Shown in pieces: positions 18,248 to 26,593 of a DNA stretch of 64,000 bases. Where the stretch lies: the NCBI RefSeq assembly GCF_042651465.1, contig NZ_JBHSCZ010000001.1:1426001-1490000 (forward strand). Direction: 5' to 3'. Made by a program: the position numbers and the translations under genes. Under the pieces are notes generated by a model. The model saw only the letters and a program-made list of their open reading frames with translations, made no database searches and was not told the origin of the DNA. Numbering within the stretch: the stretch's first letter is position 1; every line of letters begins with the position of its first letter. Origin of the DNA: Ferruginibacter yonginensis. Lineage in GTDB: Bacteria; Bacteroidota; Bacteroidia; Chitinophagales; Chitinophagaceae.

Positions 18248-18727
18248 TTACGATTTTACAATTTTTGCGGCGAAAATTTTTCGGGCTTCATGTTCTTCAT
18301 CACCCACAAAAGCATCTTTTGGAATAATAAAAAATGACCTTGGGTTAAAATATAAATGAAAGAAGTGTGGACTTTCCATCCATGTGCTAAAGGTAGCCCA
18401 ATCCCAACCTTTGTGGCCTCGGGCATTTTCAATTGCAAATTGCTGTGGCCCCAACACCGCACTAAACGAATCTTTAAATGTTTGTGTTTGCTTATAAATT
18501 ACTTGAGGCAATAAAAACCAAAATAATATCATTAACACAATCCATAATATGGAGCTTATTAAAAATGCCAAAGGGCTCACAACCTTAAAATAAAATAAAA
18601 CGGCAGAAAGTATTGCAAAACCGTTCACTACTAACATCATCACTTTAATTTCGGGCCTACTAATAAAGTGGTAACGCAATGCTTGTATTACTTTAGATTT
18701 TTGATAAGTAAATGGTGCTGATGTCAT
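18248..18727 (-). CDS. YcxB-like membrane protein
   Basis: Small inner-membrane protein of unknown function. The 159 aa have two adjacent transmembrane helices (about residues 31-70, MMLVVNGFAILSAVLFYF and LAFLISSILWIVLMILFWF) and a C-terminal soluble domain with the YcxB-type pattern of a Trp-rich segment and SFFIIPKDAF near the end. It follows the OmpA-like gene by 24 nt and is likely the third gene of the phoD/OmpA-like/YcxB-like group. Confidence 0.7.
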   Translation of the reverse strand: MTSAPFTYQKSKVIQALRYHFISRPEIKVMMLVVNGFAILSAVLFYFKVVSPLAFLISSILWIVLMILFWFLLPQVIYKQTQTFKDSFSAVLGPQQFAIENARGHKGWDWATFSTWMESPHFFHLYFNPRSFFIIPKDAFVGDEEHEARKIFAAKIVKS

Positions 18728-18751
18728 GCTGCAAATATAATTAATAAGCCA

Positions 18752-19243
18752 TCAATCTGTACAAGTAATAGGTACAATAACGCCACCACCATCAATAGGT
18801 AAACCGCCAATTACCCTATTATTGATACTTACATTTACAAATTGTATATAAGTGTTTTTGTCGTTATTATTAGGTGTTGTAATAGCCACTAAGGGTTTAG
18901 TATCACCAAATGCAACTGGTATTAAACGTTTACATGAAACCCCAGCGTTTACTAAAGTTTCATATACTGCCAAAGCCCGTTGAGCCGATAATGATTGTGC
19001 ATTAATACTAGGTTTATTTGGTACCACATTACTTTCAATACGCAGTAAACTGATGTATTTTTTATCGTTTAAATATTGTTTAATGATTAATACAGCAGCT
19101 TTGCCATCGTCTGTTAAAACACTGGTATTACCAATAAAAGTTACGGGCATACTTATAACCACTTTATTACCTTCTAATTGATACTGTTGTGCGTTAGTAA
19201 TTAAACTAACATTTATGCAAATAAATATTAAAAAATATTTCAT
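18752..19243 (-). CDS. OmpA-like domain protein, degenerate peptidoglycan-binding site
   Basis: Secreted 163-aa protein: signal peptide cleaving after LITNA before QQY, then one OmpA/MotB-like domain. The family helix (AQSLSAQRALAVYETLVNAG) and the following RLIPVAFGDTKP are clear. The Asp of the usual TDxxG motif is replaced (RIESNVVPNKPS) and the usual NRRVE strand reads TYIQFVNVSI, so both peptidoglycan-contacting residues appear lost. An extra C-terminal tail is Gly/Pro/Ile-rich. It follows phoD by 14 nt. The fold assignment is fair; binding to peptidoglycan is doubtful. Confidence 0.7.
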   Translation of the reverse strand: MKYFLIFICINVSLITNAQQYQLEGNKVVISMPVTFIGNTSVLTDDGKAAVLIIKQYLNDKKYISLLRIESNVVPNKPSINAQSLSAQRALAVYETLVNAGVSCKRLIPVAFGDTKPLVAITTPNNNDKNTYIQFVNVSINNRVIGGLPIDGGGVIVPITCTD

Positions 19244-19257
19244 ACAGTATTAATTAT

Positions 19258-20625
19258 TTAGTTCGCTTTTAATTCACTTTCGTTTACGCTCCATGTTCCT
19301 AAAACTGCACCCTTTACGCCAACAAAATCAACCTTTAGGGTACGCTTATTTTTAGCACCACTTACGCTAATCTTACCAAAATTTTGTGCTTCTACCAATG
19401 TATTAGCAACCCTATACGGACTATTTTTCTCTACACCCGTAACTTTTGAAACCCCCGATGTATAAGGCGATATAGTAACATCGTATAAAGGATATTGTTG
19501 TGGCCTTTCCATTTTTACAACTTCACTATGGTGCCTATCACCCGTAAAAAATAGTACCCCATTAATTTTTTGATTGGTAATAAATTGAAGTAATTGTTGG
19601 TATTCGTAAGGATAACGTTGCATACTTTCTGCTTTATCTAACGGATTTAAAACTTGACTACCTACTACAATTATTTTAAAAGTGGCATTGCTAAAACTTA
19701 ATTGGTTTTGCAACCATTCCATTTGGGCAGCACCAAAAAAATGTTTTTGTGGCGATGGTTGTCCGTTCACACTATCAGGCATTTCATCTTCACTTCTAAA
19801 GAAACGGTCATCGGTTAAAAATATATCAACATCGCTGTAGCTAATTTTGGTGTAAATACCTTTTTCATCTTCACCATAACTAGGGTTGAGCATATAATTT
19901 TTAAAAACATTTCTACTTTCATTTTTTAAAATATAACTTTTGCCTGCGTCGTTAGGTCCGTAATCATGATCATCCCAAATAGCATATTGTGGCATGCTGG
20001 CCATAAAAGGCTGTAAGGCTTTTTGTGCCCTGTCATGCGAAGCCCTATAGTTCAACCCCCAAGCATCATTGTAATCAACTTCCCTTGTATACCAATTATC
20101 GCCCATCCAAACATGAAAGGCTGCTGCTGTGTTGGCCATTGTGTAAAAAATACCATCAGTATCGCCATAAGGCTTGCCTGGCCTATCGTATATCGGTTCA
20201 TTAAAGTAGGCGCAACTACCTGCTAAAAAACTAAAATCTGGTGCTGGTTTACGCCATTGCCACAAATCTTGTGTTGTAAACTGAGTTGCAAAGGGTACGT
20301 TTATTTTTTTACCATCTATAATAATTGTGTAGGTGTAGGTAGTGTTAAATTTTAAGCCGTTTAAATAAATTTTTACTGGGTTAAAGTCTAACCCTAAAGC
20401 GCCCTTATACGCCACTATTTTTTTATTAATCGGATTGTTTTTTTCAACAAATTCAACGGCCACCATTTTAACAGAAGGTGCGACTTCAGCCCAAATAACC
20501 GCTGTACGCATTTGTACATTACCTGCCCATGGGCCACTTACTAACGGGTTTTGTTGTGCCACTATTAACTGGCTAATGAATAAGGTAATAAAAAGGACAA
20601 CAAAGTGTTTTTTTACAGAAAACAT
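19258..20625 (-). CDS. PhoD-like alkaline phosphatase family protein
   Basis: Secreted metallophosphoesterase of the PhoD family. The 455 aa begin with a signal peptide (LIVA before QQNP), then an Ig-like N-terminal domain (GPWAGNVQMRTAVIWAEV) and the metal-binding core: FLAGSCAYFN, WMGDNWYTREVDYND, AIWDDHDYGPNDAG, FLTDDRFF and FTGDRHHSEV. These Asp, Asn and His residues fit the PhoD active-site pattern. Likely function is phosphodiester or phosphomonoester hydrolysis in the periplasm or outside. First gene of a three-gene group with the OmpA-like and YcxB-like genes. Confidence 0.88.
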   Translation of the reverse strand: MFSVKKHFVVLFITLFISQLIVAQQNPLVSGPWAGNVQMRTAVIWAEVAPSVKMVAVEFVEKNNPINKKIVAYKGALGLDFNPVKIYLNGLKFNTTYTYTIIIDGKKINVPFATQFTTQDLWQWRKPAPDFSFLAGSCAYFNEPIYDRPGKPYGDTDGIFYTMANTAAAFHVWMGDNWYTREVDYNDAWGLNYRASHDRAQKALQPFMASMPQYAIWDDHDYGPNDAGKSYILKNESRNVFKNYMLNPSYGEDEKGIYTKISYSDVDIFLTDDRFFRSEDEMPDSVNGQPSPQKHFFGAAQMEWLQNQLSFSNATFKIIVVGSQVLNPLDKAESMQRYPYEYQQLLQFITNQKINGVLFFTGDRHHSEVVKMERPQQYPLYDVTISPYTSGVSKVTGVEKNSPYRVANTLVEAQNFGKISVSGAKNKRTLKVDFVGVKGAVLGTWSVNESELKAN

Positions 20626-20694
20626 TTTTTAAAATTTTAGTAAAAGTAGTAGTTAGTATAAGGTAGTGGTATTAATAAATTATCAACTTACTTT

Positions 20695-21033
20695 TCATTG
20701 TAGTTTGGGATTGTTAAGGTGCCTATCAGCATCTCTTATTGTTTTTTTATCAAAGTTTTTTTGCAAAGCTTCCGTAAGGTTTACACCTGTTTGGTTGGCC
20801 AAGCAAATAAGTACCCAAAGTACATCAGCCATTTCATCGGCTATTTGGTGTTGCTCATCACTTTTTTTAAATGATTGTTCACCATATTTTCTTACCATAA
20901 TTCGTGATAACTCCCCTACTTCTTCCATTAAAATACCAAGGTTAGTCAATTCGTTGAAATAACGAACGCCTACTGTTTTTATCCACTCATCTACTTGTTG
21001 TTGTGCTGCGGCTAATGTTAATGATTGCTCCAT
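20695..21033 (-). CDS. MazG-like nucleotide pyrophosphohydrolase
   Basis: All-alpha NTP pyrophosphohydrolase, short MazG-like type. The 112 aa carry the metal-binding helices EEVGELSRIMVRKYG (about residues 32-46) and IADEMADVLWVLICLANQTG, the standard EExxE...DExxD arrangement. Likely hydrolyses non-canonical or excess NTPs. Its ATG immediately follows the dtd stop (no spacer), so the two are one transcript. Confidence 0.9.
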   Translation of the reverse strand: MEQSLTLAAAQQQVDEWIKTVGVRYFNELTNLGILMEEVGELSRIMVRKYGEQSFKKSDEQHQIADEMADVLWVLICLANQTGVNLTEALQKNFDKKTIRDADRHLNNPKLQ

Positions 21034-21486
21034 TTATATTTTATTTTTTGAATCGATGATGATGGTTAAAGGGCCATCGTTTACCAATGCTAATTGCATA
21101 TCGGCACCAAATACACCTGTACCAACCGGCTTACCTAATTGTTGCGTTACTGCTGCTACAAAAGCCTCGTATAATGTTGCAGCCAATGGTGGCTTTGCAG
21201 CTTTTATATATGACGGTCTGTTCCCTTTTTTAGTAGCAGCATGTAAGGTAAATTGACTTACAATGATGACATCGCCACCAACATCTTTCACACTTAAATT
21301 AGGTATAGCAGCCTCATCATTAAAAATACGAAGCTGTACTAATTTTTGTGAAAGCCATTGCACATCGTCATCAGTATCAGCATCCTCTACCCCTACCAAA
21401 ACAAGTAACCCCGTTTTTATAGCAGCATGTATTTGCCCTGCAATAGTAACACTCGCTTGCGTTACACGTTGAATAACTATTTTCAA
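21034..21486 (-). CDS. dtd: D-aminoacyl-tRNA deacylase
   Basis: Removes D-amino acids mischarged onto tRNA. The 150 aa start MKIVIQRVTQASVTI and include both active-site signatures: SQFTLHAATKKGNRPSY and the C-terminal LVNDGPLTIIIDS (Gly-Pro cis motif; Leu where Val is common). VGVEDADTDDDVQWL is typical. Co-transcribed with the mazG-like gene. Confidence 0.95.
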   Translation of the reverse strand: MKIVIQRVTQASVTIAGQIHAAIKTGLLVLVGVEDADTDDDVQWLSQKLVQLRIFNDEAAIPNLSVKDVGGDVIIVSQFTLHAATKKGNRPSYIKAAKPPLAATLYEAFVAAVTQQLGKPVGTGVFGADMQLALVNDGPLTIIIDSKNKI

Positions 21487-21583
21487 AATTGAATAACTAA
21501 TTGGTTTATAATGTTGGTAAAATTAAATGGAAGTTATTGGATTGTATTAAAATGATACCTTTATTAAAATTTGCAACAACAAA

Positions 21584-21844
21584 ATGGATAACAACGATAT
21601 TTTAAAGAAATTAAGGGTAGCATTATCACTTCGCAATGAAGATATTATTGAAATTTTAAAACTCGTTGATTTTGAGATTAGCAAAGGCGCATTGGGTGAT
21701 TTTTTTAGAAACCCTGACCATCCGGGTTATGTGGTGGCACAAGACCAAGTGCTGCGTAACTTTTTAAATGGATTAATCATTTACAAACGTGGTCCTATGC
21801 CTCCTTCAAAAAGAGCTTTGCAGGATGATGATGCTGCAAAATAA
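21584..21844 (+). CDS. DUF1456 protein, single-domain form
   Basis: Short helical protein of unknown function. The 86 aa contain one DUF1456 unit: NDILKKLRVALSLRNEDI, then LKLVDFEISKGALGDFFR, DHPGYVVAQDQVLRNFLNGL and a basic tail (YKRGPMPPSK). The family member YehS has two such units (about 155 aa), so this is a half-length form. It lies upstream of glyS (67 nt) and is divergent from dtd. Confidence 0.85.
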   Translation: MDNNDILKKLRVALSLRNEDIIEILKLVDFEISKGALGDFFRNPDHPGYVVAQDQVLRNFLNGLIIYKRGPMPPSKRALQDDDAAK

Positions 21845-21898
21845 AAAGGTATTTTTTGTTTGAAAAGCTACATCTTCTTAAAAAAGCCATGCTTGCTT

Positions 21899-21906
21899 TA
21901 TATTTG
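21899..21906 (+). promoter_or_regulatory. -7 promoter box giving a near-leaderless glyS transcript
   Basis: TATATTTG matches TAnnTTTG exactly and ends only 5 nt before the glyS ATG at 21912. Since this element is centred about 7 nt upstream of transcription start, the mRNA would begin at or next to the AUG. No convincing -33 box was seen. Confidence 0.5.
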
Positions 21907-21911
21907 CAGCT

Positions 21912-23381
21912 ATGGCAAATGAAATAAATAATTTTTCCGAGATCATTTCTCACTGTAAAGAATATGGCTACATTTTTCAAAGTAGCGAATTGTATGATGG
22001 CTTAAGTGCTGTGTACGATTATGGCCAAATGGGCGCCCAACTCAAAAAAAACTTAAGGGATACTTGGTGGAAAAGCATGACCCAAATGCATGATAACATT
22101 GTGGGTATTGATGCTGCTATTTTTATGCACCCAACTGTTTGGAAAGCTAGTGGGCATGTTGATAATTTTAGCGATCCCATGATTGACAATAAAGACAGTA
22201 ATAAAAGATACCGTGTAGATCATTTAATTGAAGGTTTTGCTGATGAGCAAATAGCTGCAGGAAATGAAACATTAGCAAAAGAAGTATTAGCTCAAATGGA
22301 TACTTTACTAGCTGCTGATGATTACAGCGGACTTAAAGAATTAATAGAAGCTAATAATATAAGATGTGCTATTAGTAAAACCAGTAACTGGACAGCCATT
22401 CGCCAATTTAACCTCATGTTTAAAACGGAGTTTGGAGCAGTAGCTTCTGACAATCCTGATGATAATATTGTATACCTACGCCCCGAAACGGCACAAGGTA
22501 TTTTTGTAAACTTTTTAAATGTGCAAAAAACTGGTCGTATGAAAATACCTTTTGGTATTGCACAAACCGGTAAAGCATTTAGAAATGAAATTGTGGCCCG
22601 TCAATTCATTTTTAGAATGAGGGAATTTGAACAAATGGAAATGCAATTTTTTGTTCGCCCTGGCACACAAAAACAATGGTATGATTACTGGAAAACCACC
22701 CGTAAAGCATGGCACGAAAGTATTGGTATACCTGCTGAAAAATTACGTTTTCACGACCATGTTAAACTAGCACATTATGCTGATATGGCGTTGGATATTG
22801 AATTTGAATTTCCATTTGGTTGGAAAGAATTAGAAGGTATACATAGTAGAACTGATTTTGATTTAACACAACATGCTACATATAGCAAAAAGAAGATTCA
22901 ATATTTTGATAATGATTTAAATGAAGAAGGTAAACCGTACGGCAACTATACACCGTTTGTTGTGGAAACTTCTGTTGGTTTAGATAGATTATTTTTAACT
23001 GTATTGAGTTTGGCTTACCAAAACGAAAAATGGACCAAAGAAGATGGTACTGAAGATGGCAGAGTGGTATTAAAAATACCGGCTAAAATTGCCCCAACTA
23101 AATTGGCCATTTTGCCATTGCTTAAAAAAGATGGATTACCAGAAATTGCCAAATCGTTGTTAGATGATTGCAAAGAAAGTTTCCATTGCTTTTATGAAGA
23201 AAAGGATGCCATTGGTAAACGTTACCGCCGTATGGATGCGATTGGCACACCGTTTTGCGTAACTATTGATCATCAAACAAAAGAAGACAATACAGTTACA
23301 ATAAGATACAGAGATGATATGCGCCAAGAACGCATTGCTTTAAGCGATGTAAAAGTGTTGGTTGAAAAATTGATAAAATAA
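21912..23381 (+). CDS. glyS: Glycyl-tRNA synthetase, dimeric class II type
   Basis: Charges tRNA-Gly. The 489 aa are the alpha2 (eukaryote/Gram-positive-like) enzyme, not the split GlyQ/GlyS form. Motifs: VYDYGQMGAQLKKNLRDTWW at the N-terminus, class II motif 2 FRNEIVARQFIFRMREFEQ, ETSVGLDRLFL (motif 3), and a C-terminal anticodon-binding domain (KIAPTKLAILPLLKKDGL). Ends at a strong terminator and converges on leuS. Confidence 0.96.
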   Translation: MANEINNFSEIISHCKEYGYIFQSSELYDGLSAVYDYGQMGAQLKKNLRDTWWKSMTQMHDNIVGIDAAIFMHPTVWKASGHVDNFSDPMIDNKDSNKRYRVDHLIEGFADEQIAAGNETLAKEVLAQMDTLLAADDYSGLKELIEANNIRCAISKTSNWTAIRQFNLMFKTEFGAVASDNPDDNIVYLRPETAQGIFVNFLNVQKTGRMKIPFGIAQTGKAFRNEIVARQFIFRMREFEQMEMQFFVRPGTQKQWYDYWKTTRKAWHESIGIPAEKLRFHDHVKLAHYADMALDIEFEFPFGWKELEGIHSRTDFDLTQHATYSKKKIQYFDNDLNEEGKPYGNYTPFVVETSVGLDRLFLTVLSLAYQNEKWTKEDGTEDGRVVLKIPAKIAPTKLAILPLLKKDGLPEIAKSLLDDCKESFHCFYEEKDAIGKRYRRMDAIGTPFCVTIDHQTKEDNTVTIRYRDDMRQERIALSDVKVLVEKLIK

Positions 23382-23384
23382 AAA

Positions 23385-23414
23385 ATAAAGCCCTTGAAAT
23401 TTCAAGGGCTTTAT
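23385..23414. terminator. Bidirectional intrinsic terminator between glyS and leuS
   Basis: A perfect 30-nt palindrome, each arm 15 nt (ATAAAGCCCTTGAAA), with A- and T-rich flanks. Works for glyS on the plus strand and is also placed to stop leuS read-through. Confidence 0.85.
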
Positions 23415-23421
23415 TGTGGTT

Positions 23422-23454
23422 AGACCTATAAGGTTTTGAAAACCTTATAGGTCT
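23422..23454. repeat. Long perfect palindrome, probable dispersed repeat
   Basis: AGACCTATAAGGTTTT (23422-23437) is exactly complementary to 23439-23454, with a single central G: a 16-bp near-loopless stem. It sits 7 nt beyond the glyS terminator and just before the leuS stop, without a classical terminator T-run. I recall near-identical ACCTATAAGGTTTT palindromes between genes in other Bacteroidota genomes, which suggests a mobile or selected palindromic element. Confidence 0.6.
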
Positions 23455-23465
23455 TTAAACTGATT

Positions 23466-26225
23466 TTACACCACTACATTTATCATTCTACCTTTCACGA
23501 AAATAAATTTCTTTACAGGTTTGCCATCAAACCATTTGGTTATAGCCTCTGTACCCATTACAGCTACTTGTGCTTCAGACTCCGTAACTTCTGTTGGCAA
23601 TACAATACTGCTACGCATTTTACCATTAATTGATACAGGGTATTCTTTTGTAGCTTCTACCAAATAACTTTCGTTGAGTATTGGGTAAGGTGCTTCTAAT
23701 ATACTTTCAGTATTACCCAATTGGTGCCACAACTCTTCAGCAATATGCGGTGCATAAGGTGATAATAAAATTAATACCTGCTCCAAAATTTCTTTTTTAT
23801 GGCACTTAGCATCCGTTAAATCATTTACACAAACCATAAAAGCACTCACCGCTGTGTTGTAAGAAAACTGCTCGGTATCTTGTTCAATTTTTTTAATGGT
23901 TTTATGCAATATTTTATACTCTGGTTGAGTAGGCGTTTCATCAACAAAAACGGCTTTACCTGGCTCTTTGGTAGCTGGGTTTGCATCAGTATAAAACAAG
24001 CGCCATAATTTTTTTAAGAAACGATGTACGCCTTCAATACCTTTTGTATCCCATGGTTTGCTTTGCTCTACCGGACCTAAAAACATTTCGTACATACGAA
24101 ACGTATCAGCACCGTATTTATCAACCAACACATCAGGGTTAACGGTGTTGTATTTTGATTTTGACATTTTTTCAACTTCATTGCCACATACATATGTACC
24201 ATTATCTTCTAAAATAAAAGTGGCATTGGCATACTCTCCATTTTTCCATTGTTTAAAAGCATCTACATCTAGCACCATACCATCAACAATGTTTACATCA
24301 ACATGTAATGCATTGGTTTCGTATTGCTCTTTTTTAGAAGCTGTTACAAACTGTTGTGTTCCTGCAACTCTGTAAACAAACCTACTACTCCCTTGTATCA
24401 TGCCTTGGTTAACCAACTTTTTAAAGGGCTCATCAAAACCAATAAAACCAAGGTCGTACAATACTTTTGTCCACATACGGCTATAAAGCAAATGCCCTAC
24501 TGCATGTTCCGTTCCGCCAATGTACACATCAACTTGTCCCCAATAATCGCTGGCTGCCCTATCGCAAAAGCTTTCGGTATTATGTGGATCCATATAGCGT
24601 AAAAAATACCATGATGAACCAGCATAACCCGGCATAGTAGATGTTTCTCTTTTGCCTTGTGGCGTTTGTACCCAATCGGTAATATTAGCTAGTGGTCCTT
24701 CACCTTCTGGGCCTGGACCATAAGTATCAACATGTGGCAACGTTAAAGGCAAAGCAGTTTCAGGCAAAGCTTCGGCAATGCCCTCATTCCAAATAATAGG
24801 AAATGGCTCACCCCAATAACGTTGGCGACTAAAGCCAGCATCTCTCATACGATAATTTACCTTACGCTTGCCTACACCAATTTTCTCTAAAGCATCAATA
24901 GCTGCACCAATAGCTTCTTTCATCACCATACCTGTTAAAAAGTCTGATAATTGCAACACTGCTTCTTTGGTAGGGTTAGCGGCTTCGCCAGTATAATGTT
25001 CACCAATGATATTGGTAATAGGTATGTTAAAATGTTTGGCAAAACCAAAGTCACGTTGATCGCCACAAGGCACCGCCATAATAGCCCCTGTACCATAGCC
25101 AGCCAATACATATTCAGCAATCCAAATAGGTATTAATTGCCCATTAAAAGGATTTTTTGCATAGGCTCCGGTAAAGCAACCTGTAATTTGTTTTACCTCT
25201 GCCATACGCTCTCTATCACTCCTGCTTTTTACATAAGTAAGGTACTCATTCACTGCATTGCTTTGTGCAGCAGTTGTAATGCTAGCCACCAATGCATGCT
25301 CTGGTGCCAATACTAAAAAATCTACCCCAAAAATAGTATCAGGTCTAGTAGTATAAACAGTTATTTTTTCGTTATGTTCGGCAATGCCAAATTGTATTTC
25401 GGCACCTTCACTTTTGCCAATCCAGTTGCGTTGCATTTCTTTCATGGCATCGCTAAAATTTACCGTTTCGAGGCCTTGCAATAAACGATCAGCGTATGCC
25501 GTAATACGTAAATACCATTGGCGCATTTTCTTTTTTTCTACTGGGTGGCCGCCACGTTCACTCACACCATTTACCACTTCATCGTTCGCCAATACGGTAC
25601 CCAATGCCTCACACCAATTTACTTCCCCAAATTTTGAAAAAGCCAAACGACGTTCCATCAACACATCAGCTTGCTGTTGTGGTGTAAACTGTAACCATTG
25701 TGCTGCAGTAAAATGCTTACTGCCTTTGGTAGCGTACTTTTCAATAAGCTCACTAATGGGCCTTGCTTTTTGTTGGGTATTACAGAAATAGCTATTGTAT
25801 AATTTTAAAAATAGTTGCTGGGTAAACTTGTAGTAACTAGCATCGCTGGTTCGTACCTCACGGCTCCAATCGTAACAAAAACCAATTTTATCGAGTTGTG
25901 CTTTAAACGTAGCAATATTTTTTTCGGTTGTTACAGCAGGATGTTGCCCCGTTTCAAGTGCATATTGCTCCGCAGGTAATCCAAAACTATCAAACCCCAT
26001 GGGATGCAATACATTAAAACCTTTATGCCTTTTGTACCTGCTATAAATATCGCTGGCAATATAACCTAACGGATGCCCCACGTGTAAACCTGCACCACTT
26101 GGGTAGGGAAACATATCAAGCACATAAAATGATGGTTTGTTTGATGTGTTGCTTACTTTGTATGCATCGGTTGCTTTCCAATGCAATTGCCATTTTTGCT
26201 CAATACTCCTGAAATCGTACTCCAT
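23466..26225 (-). CDS. leuS: Leucyl-tRNA synthetase
   Basis: Charges tRNA-Leu; class I enzyme of 919 aa. The signature HVGH (residues 48-51, PYPSGAGLHVGHPLGY) is canonical, and KMSKSKYNTVNPD is present. The editing domain includes TTRPDTIFGVDF and GTGAIMAVPCGDQRDFGFA. Around residues 140-210 there is an extra charged segment (ARPISELIEKYATKG) that I take to be a lineage-specific insertion. It lies alone on the minus strand, its 5' side facing ftsX across a 368-bp gap. Confidence 0.96.
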   Translation of the reverse strand: MEYDFRSIEQKWQLHWKATDAYKVSNTSNKPSFYVLDMFPYPSGAGLHVGHPLGYIASDIYSRYKRHKGFNVLHPMGFDSFGLPAEQYALETGQHPAVTTEKNIATFKAQLDKIGFCYDWSREVRTSDASYYKFTQQLFLKLYNSYFCNTQQKARPISELIEKYATKGSKHFTAAQWLQFTPQQQADVLMERRLAFSKFGEVNWCEALGTVLANDEVVNGVSERGGHPVEKKKMRQWYLRITAYADRLLQGLETVNFSDAMKEMQRNWIGKSEGAEIQFGIAEHNEKITVYTTRPDTIFGVDFLVLAPEHALVASITTAAQSNAVNEYLTYVKSRSDRERMAEVKQITGCFTGAYAKNPFNGQLIPIWIAEYVLAGYGTGAIMAVPCGDQRDFGFAKHFNIPITNIIGEHYTGEAANPTKEAVLQLSDFLTGMVMKEAIGAAIDALEKIGVGKRKVNYRMRDAGFSRQRYWGEPFPIIWNEGIAEALPETALPLTLPHVDTYGPGPEGEGPLANITDWVQTPQGKRETSTMPGYAGSSWYFLRYMDPHNTESFCDRAASDYWGQVDVYIGGTEHAVGHLLYSRMWTKVLYDLGFIGFDEPFKKLVNQGMIQGSSRFVYRVAGTQQFVTASKKEQYETNALHVDVNIVDGMVLDVDAFKQWKNGEYANATFILEDNGTYVCGNEVEKMSKSKYNTVNPDVLVDKYGADTFRMYEMFLGPVEQSKPWDTKGIEGVHRFLKKLWRLFYTDANPATKEPGKAVFVDETPTQPEYKILHKTIKKIEQDTEQFSYNTAVSAFMVCVNDLTDAKCHKKEILEQVLILLSPYAPHIAEELWHQLGNTESILEAPYPILNESYLVEATKEYPVSINGKMRSSIVLPTEVTESEAQVAVMGTEAITKWFDGKPVKKFIFVKGRMINVVV

Positions 26226-26318
26226 ACTACTTTGTAAATTTTGTAACCTTTAAATGAAACGATAATTGATATTGCAATGCCACATAAACTCACTATTTGT
26301 TGCCAAAAGTTACCATGC

Positions 26319-26426
26319 TGGGCCTGCGTGAGGGATTGCAGCGAATACCCCACAGCTGCAGCCTTGTGCAAAGCCTTGCGGTGAGGAGTAGTAGCGTAAA
26401 GCCCGACCGACGAAGGAGGGCACGCC
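26319..26426. repeat. GC-rich structured intergenic element between leuS and ftsX
   Basis: About 108 bp of markedly higher GC than its surroundings, with clustered short complementary segments (GGGATTGCAGCGAATACC; AAGCCCGACCGACGAAGG; GGGCACGCC). On the minus strand it begins GGCGTGCCCTCC and ends ATCCCTCACGC, blocks that I recall from a dispersed element common between Bacteroidota genes. An open frame crosses it (26153-26428, minus), but its composition and partial overlap with leuS argue against a gene. The rest of the 368-bp gap (26226-26593) holds a small stem-loop and a candidate ftsX promoter. Confidence 0.5.
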
Positions 26427-26498
26427 ACACAAAAAACTTTTTAACAAATTAATAAGCAGCGTTATTGCTCAGCTTAAAATATATTTGAACATAATATA

Positions 26499-26513
26499 TT
26501 GGGCAGCGCCCAA
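26499..26513. other. Small stem-loop upstream of ftsX
   Basis: TTGGGC (26499-26504) pairs with GCCCAA (26508-26513) around AGC. It lies 28 nt upstream of a -7-like box, so it could be an operator or a remnant of the neighbouring GC-rich element. Confidence 0.3.
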
Positions 26514-26540
26514 AATTAAAGTAAACATTACAAAATACTT

Positions 26541-26548
26541 TATTTTTG
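26541..26548 (+). promoter_or_regulatory. Candidate -7 promoter box for ftsX
   Basis: TATTTTTG matches TAnnTTTG and lies 45 nt before the ftsX ATG. No clear -33 TTTG at the expected distance. Confidence 0.4.
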
Positions 26549-26593
26549 TAAGCATCACCATTAAATAACAAAAACGCTTAACTCATTTTTAAT

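Noticed and set aside
23385..23454. Possible small CRISPR-like or tRNA-like structure from the two neighbouring palindromes
   Set aside because: They are two different palindromes with no spacer series and no cloverleaf; a terminator plus a separate palindrome explains them.
26153..26428. 91-codon minus-strand frame across the GC-rich element
   Set aside because: It overlaps the start of leuS in another frame, and its composition follows the repeat-like element, not coding DNA.
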